From Piezodorus guildinii (lineage: Eukaryota > Arthropoda > Insecta > Hemiptera > Pentatomidae): a stretch of 64,000 nt of DNA. Each line of letters begins with the position of its first letter. Position 1 is the stretch's first letter. Location: the NCBI GenBank assembly GCA_023052935.1, contig CM041292.1, positions 115,378,936 through 115,442,935 on the forward strand, given 5' to 3'. Of the stretch, positions 59,116 through 64,000 are shown piece by piece. The translations under genes and the position numbers were made by a program. The notes beneath the pieces are model-generated. The model made no database searches, had not been told where the DNA came from, and was given only the letters and a program-made list of their open reading frames with translations.

Positions 59116-59289
59116 TAATTCTGGCTGTTTACGGCTTCCGTCGTTGCAAGTTTTCTATTCATGTTCAAGGCTTTTCTGCCTTCCACGATTTTGTTGAAGA
59201 CTGTTTGTCTTCTAGTTTTATTGTTTTCATTTCAAACGACCCTTTTTAATGCCTTTTACTTGCAAATAAGTGTAAATTCAGCCTGAAGA

Positions 59290-59819
59290 TTTCTCAATTG
59301 ATTGGTTCAACATCTCGAAAGACGCCTCGAGCTTAATCTGGTGCGGACTTATGCATTTGGAAGCCCAGGAGGTTTATTTTTAACAACTTTACGATCTCCA
59401 CCTTGGTATGTGAATTTTATTTTATTTAAATTTCTTCTAATCATTTTTCCTCTACAATTGCGGGCCTTCTTTCCAGTAATCTCATGTACAGTCCAACCCA
59501 GAGTGTGCTTTTATTCAGACGAAGTGAACACACGAGCTTTGACTCAACAGGGGGTATCCTGCACGAGCGCCCTTACAGATCGGAGGTGTTAACAAATTTC
59601 CACAGTAGGTATTTCCAGGACTATTTTACTAAATATAAAGGGTTGTCAAATTATAAAGACAACATTGACAGTTTTAATCACAGGTTATTGTTTCAATCAG
59701 TATATTTTCGCTTAGTACAGCCTCATTATATTTGTTTTTTTGTTATATTTTTTCATTTACTAATTTATTTGTCTTTTATAAATTTAGGCGGTCCAGATTT
59801 TTTACCTTCACTCGTATGA
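59290..59819 (+). other. Possible unknown two-exon gene fragment
   Basis: A 71-bp candidate intron (59406-59476) has a strong donor GGTATGTG and acceptor TTCTTTCCAG. The open frame upstream (LERRLELNLVRTYAFGSPGG, then FLTTLRSPP) ends two bases into a codon, and the downstream frame continues in the matching phase (TQSVLLFRRSEHTSFDSTGG, then ILHERPYRSEVLTNF) to a stop at 59817-59819. No ATG begins the upstream part, so an earlier exon would be needed. I recognise no protein family. The G+C content is above that of the surroundings. Confidence 0.35.
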
Positions 59820-59824
59820 AATAA

Positions 59825-59935
59825 TAAGGAAAATTTTGCAATTGTTAAAATTTTCAAACTCGAATTTTTTTTTCACCGAAAATACATGTTTTAGGGCACC
59901 CTGGGTTAAAATGACTAAATATTTATAACTGGTCA
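59825..59935 (+). repeat. Family A 5'-region fragment
   Basis: GTTAAAATTTTCAAACTCGA, TTCACCGAAAATACATGTTT and the CCCTGGGT/AAATGACTAAAT block match the 5' third of family A. Confidence 0.55.
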
Positions 59936-61182
59936 TGGCAACTGCTTTAGAATTTAAATATTAAAATCAAATTTTAATACTTCTTAGAATTTTTTTAATT
60001 TACCGTGAACCATTTTTCCTTTGATTCTAACCTTCCCTGATCATTAGGCAGGAAGATATTTTTGGTGAATATATGCATCTTAGAGAAAATAAGTTTACAC
60101 CTACATATGTTATAGAAATTAGCAGATGGAATTTTATAAAGTTTATATTGCACCATCGTGTTATGAAACCTGCAGAATTAATAAAAAAATCATTAATATC
60201 AAACAATTTTGACTCTCAAATGGATTTTGTCAGAACGAATGGCTTTATATAAAATTATTTTTTTACTTTTTGAGTCATGATAAAATATAAACATAATGTT
60301 TACGAATCATATGTAGTTTTAACGTAAAATTCGACGAGTTCTGATTGACACATTTCTGATTATTATATTGAGAATACTCTTAAATTTTGCGATATTATCA
60401 ATTTAGCTTAATCCGACGTTAGAACGACATTTAATATGACAAATGTGACGATATCATTAGTTCCAATTTTTTTATCATTCACTTTTTACATATTGCTGTA
60501 TTTCAGTTTTGTGGTAAATCAAGTTAGAAAGAAGAGGTGTTATCAGAATCTTAATCATGAAGATTTTCGAATATACAACTTAATAACTCCCAATATGAAC
60601 GCCCTATTTATTACTCTCAATTAACTTCACTCTTTTGTCTATTTGTATTAACTGGAAAACAACCTTTCAGAATATCGTCGCGGAAGTCATGAAAGAAGAT
60701 AAATTGAAAATAGTAATTAATTTTCTTTTAAATGTCTATAAAAAATATTTAATTTATCAACTTATCAACTGATTCTAAGAGCAAAACTGAAACAAAAAAT
60801 ACAAAAGTGCATAGAAACTATGGGCCAGTACTCACACCGCTTAAAATAATTGAGTTGATATTGTCATTCTGAGACACATACAATCAAAAGTAACATCGGC
60901 AGTTACAAAATAAACTTGTTTAGTTGGTGCCTCAGCTATTCACTCCAGAATGAAAAACCTCAGCGAAATGAGTTTTCGGTTCCGGATGATGAAGCTCCTA
61001 ATTCATAAAAAACTGAAGATCAATTGAATGGCTGTAACTTGTGATTTTTTCAGACCTATAAGGCGCTATGACGCAGACTTATTCTACTTGCCGAGAATAT
61101 GAAGCAACATTTTAGGTAATTTTTATTTTCTTAAATCTTACTCCTTACCAAGTATTGAAACATTTCTTCTCTGAGTTACGTC
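59936..61182. other. Intergenic, nothing recognised
   Basis: AT-rich; the open frame at 60436-60624 has one hydrophobic stretch but no recognisable family. Confidence 0.4.
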
Positions 61183-61777
61183 CGTTTTTACTTTCACTTA
61201 CCTATATATGAAATATATGTAAAATTTAATGGGCTTTAATATCATGTAAGTTTCATTCTGATTGAAATAGTCTGACAGGGCTTAAATGCTGATATATTAA
61301 ATTTTCTTCCTCCAAAGTATCTTTAATTTTGTAGATTCTATAAATATAACTATATCATTTGTTTAGTATTGATAAAAAAAGGATAAATGTATAATTTGAA
61401 CGAATACGATATCTAACTAAAAGAGAAAAGGCAAAAAATATTTTTTTACTCAATTTTTGTTTTTTTAAACATAAGAACAGTAATATAGACGTATAATATA
61501 CCGTTGGAAAGCTAAAGATTTTAGAACAATTATTATCTTAAACACACAATTGTAAAAGTTAGTGGTAAAAGCCGAAAAAACTATTTCATTGTCATACATA
61601 ATAATATAATTGATTATTTAATAAAACACATGTTTCTATTGAAATTAAATGTAATTTATTCTTTAAAAATTTATTTGTATATCCAAGTGTATTAAAAAAA
61701 ATCTTAAAAACTATTAAAATTGATTTTTAACAACGGAGATAAGTGAAAGTCGTGGTTTGCGCGCACCAGATTTTGTT
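61183..61777 (+). repeat. Family A repeat, internal deletion
   Basis: The 5' terminus CTTTCACTTACCTATATATG, then AAATATATG, is joined directly to the central GTAAAATTTAATGGGCTTTA block, so about 300 bp are deleted. It ends in GATAAGTGAAAGTCGTGGTT, then GCGCGCACCAGATTTT. Confidence 0.8.
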
Positions 61778-62395
61778 GTTTAAATTCCGAAAACACGGTG
61801 GGTTATTAAGTGATCAACCCTTTTTTAACGTGATTGAAAAGGCTAGAAATCTATTCTGTTGATCAGTCAAGAAAAATTTTTAACCCCACCTTGGCCGGAC
61901 TTGTAGCACCGCTAACTTATTTGTGCACACTAAGTCCACCACACTTTAAAATCAACCTCAGTTCCGCGACTTCGAGAAGGATTTAAGAAAAATGTGCTAT
62001 ACATGGACCGGTAAATTTCGGAACCATAAATTGCGGACAATAACTTAAATCAATCAGTGGTTCGAATTAGTGGTCCGTGGATCCCAGGGGTTCCCAAGAC
62101 GATGTTGAGAAGGTCCGCGATGGGTCTTTGGAAATAATTTTACTTGTGATGGGGCTTTTAATAAGAATCAAACGTTATACTCAGACAAATTTAATTTTCT
62201 GAGTGATGTAAATGCTAGTGGTCACTTACAGATGACTGCTTCTGCACAATCACAACCTTCTTAAGGTCATTTTCTAAATAATGAATGAGCTTAAGGATAG
62301 ATATATCGCAGAGAATAATGAAAAATATTTTATTTCTTTATGAGTATTATAGAATAACTATCTATTCTTGTATAAGTTTAAAATTTTGGTTTATA
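61778..62395. other. Intergenic, nothing recognised
   Basis: AT-rich with a few GC-richer patches; no gene seen. Confidence 0.4.
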
Positions 62396-63288
62396 TCTTT
62401 CGCTTACCTATATATGAAATATATAGTAAGGGAAAATATTGCGATCGTGAAAATTTCCAAAATTTCAGTTTTCAACTGAAATACACGTTTTAGGGCCCCC
62501 TGAGTCCAAATAACCAAGTCCCGCAAAAAGGTATGTGTGTGGTAACTCCTTGGCAAAACCGAAAAGTCCTACGAAACAGAAATTTCATATTTAAGACAAC
62601 TATACGCCCGAGATGTTACAGAAACGTTTTCAACAAAATCAGCTGACCAAAAGATCTACTTTATACAATGCATTTTGGACCTTTTTACGATTTCCTCAAA
62701 AACGATTAACAATTTTGATTAAACTCTATATATCGTTCTACAATTTTATAGCTTTAATATTACGTAGGTTTCATTATGATTAAAATAGTCTGACAGGGCT
62801 TAAATGCCGACATTTTAAATTTTCTTCCCCCAAAGAACTTTTAATTTTGTATATTTAAAAAAAAATTGGAACATCATCTTATTAGCATTGATAAATAACG
62901 GGTAAATATGCTGGCTGAGCGGATATGATAAACAACCAAAGGAGAAAAGTGCAAACATATTTTTTTATGCAATTTTTGTGTTTTTAACTCAAGAATAGTA
63001 ATACAGAAGTATATTATAGCGACCGATAGCTAAAGATTTTAGAAAAACTACTATCTGATACACGGAATTTTAAAGGGTAATGGAGAGTGATGAATAACCC
63101 AAAATTGACTGATTGTTGTAGCTAAAAATATTATAGATTATTTACTAAAACACATTTTTCTATTGAAATTTAAAATAATCAATTCTTTAATAATTTATTT
63201 GTATCTTTAAATGTATTTAAAAATTCTTACATTGATTTTAACAACGGAGGTAAGTGAAAGTCGTGTGTTGCGCGCACCAGATTTTTTT
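62396..63288 (+). repeat. Family A repeat, fullest copy (~890 bp)
   Basis: 5' end TTTCGCTTACCTATATATGA, then AATATATAGTAAGG; 3' end GGTAAGTGAAAGTCGTGTGT, then GCGCGCACCAGATTTTT. Between them lie, in order, the CCCCTGAGTCC block, GTGTGTG, TTTCATATTTAAGAC, TATACGCCCGAGATGTTACA, GCTTTAATATTACGTAGGTT and AGTCTGACAGGGCTTAAATG. TTTCACTTACC near one end and GGTAAGTGAAA near the other are inverted, offset about 25 bp from the tip on the 3' side. No ORF of note: a non-autonomous element of unknown superfamily. Confidence 0.85.
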
Positions 63289-64000
63289 TATTCATTTAAC
63301 ATTTTGGTTTATCATTTTCAATAATGAACCTTTATAATCGACCAACAAAAAAAAAAAAAAAATTACCCCCTTCAAAATTTGAGGGCTTACGTTTCGTGCA
63401 GAATCCGAATAACGAATAAAAAAAAATCCGTTTGTCCGCCGTCCTTTTCTCATTTCTCCGAAATTACCGAACCAATTTTTTTGAAATTCGCTACAAAAAT
63501 ACTAGTCCATTCAATGATGATCCTAACACCTAGACGTTGATATCAGCTGGTTAATATTAATAGCGGCCGATTAAACGTGATTTAATTCAATAACTCAGTT
63601 ATTTTTGAAGATAGAGAAAAAAATTATTAGTGTTTTCTAAGGAAAAACACCGCGAATAATTATATAAAAGAGAAAAGAAAAAAAATTGAAATTTTACACA
63701 TAAATACGCTCATAACTTAGTTATTTTTGACGATAGAGAAAAGAATGTATTGAGTTTTAGTGTGTAGAGTTTTAGAATTAGTAAAGCCCAATAAAAAAAA
63801 AATAAAAAAAGTAAATTCATATGTATATTTAAGTAACAAATTATAATAGATGTAATTTCACCAGTTGTCGGTTATTATTGAAGATAGAGAAAAATCGAAA
63901 TGATTTTTGAGATCAACGCAACGCGACGAAGAAAGAAAAAATCATCAAGGTCAAGCCACAACTTATAAGATATGTGATTCCCTGATAACTCGGTGATTAT
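63289..64000. other. Right edge: degenerate repeated modules
   Basis: A module near GTTATTTTTGAAGATAGAGA recurs at about 63599, 63720 and 63872, roughly 120-150 bp apart, with diverged sequence between. Poly-A at about 63347-63361. No gene seen; the sequence continues beyond the window. Confidence 0.45.

Overview
The window is AT-rich, transposon-dense eukaryotic DNA. Spliced genes with GT/AG introns, several mariner/Tc1 elements, RTE- and I/R1-like LINEs, Ty3/gypsy remnants and tRNA-derived SINEs point to an arthropod, most likely an insect; I cannot name the species. No rRNA, tRNA, CRISPR or bacterial-type operon is visible.

Two host genes can be built exon by exon with matching splice phases, both on the + strand. 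The first (5224-10321, 4 exons, 231 residues) is an Ashwin (C2orf49) orthologue. In vertebrates this protein is a subunit of the RTCB/DDX1/FAM98B/RTRAF tRNA-splicing ligase complex. The second (16840-52342, 9 coding exons, about 598 residues) is a divergent SLC16/monocarboxylate-transporter-like 12-TM permease. Its introns add up to about 33.7 kb and hold most of the mobile DNA. It carries an apparent single-base frameshift in exon 6, while every splice phase around it stays consistent.

Layout. 1-5223: unannotated DNA and two copies of a dispersed repeat (called family A here), one ending 168 bp before the Ashwin start codon. 5224-10321: Ashwin, with a decayed mariner in intron 2 and an orphan exon-like ORF in intron 3. 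10955-14660: a LINE RNase H fragment, a possible transposase relic, and a foldback structure whose ~260-bp arms flank a second LINE RNase H fragment. 16840-52342: transporter gene with introns containing family A copies, SINEs, a 2.9-kb palindrome split by a mariner, a piggyBac-type MITE, two Ty3/gypsy ruins, a LINE whose ORF1 and ORF2 face opposite ways, a mariner, an RTE fragment and a Tc1 element. 52343-64000: 5'-truncated RTE copy with a 13-bp target-site duplication, a foldback element with internally tandem arms, a 21-bp minisatellite, an internally deleted mariner with perfect 29-bp ends, a possible small unknown gene, and more family A copies.

The best candidates for something undescribed are family A and its palindromic derivative, the foldback element at 55926-57294, and the deleted mariner that keeps a fused open frame. 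All rest on reading by eye; no alignment or database search was run.
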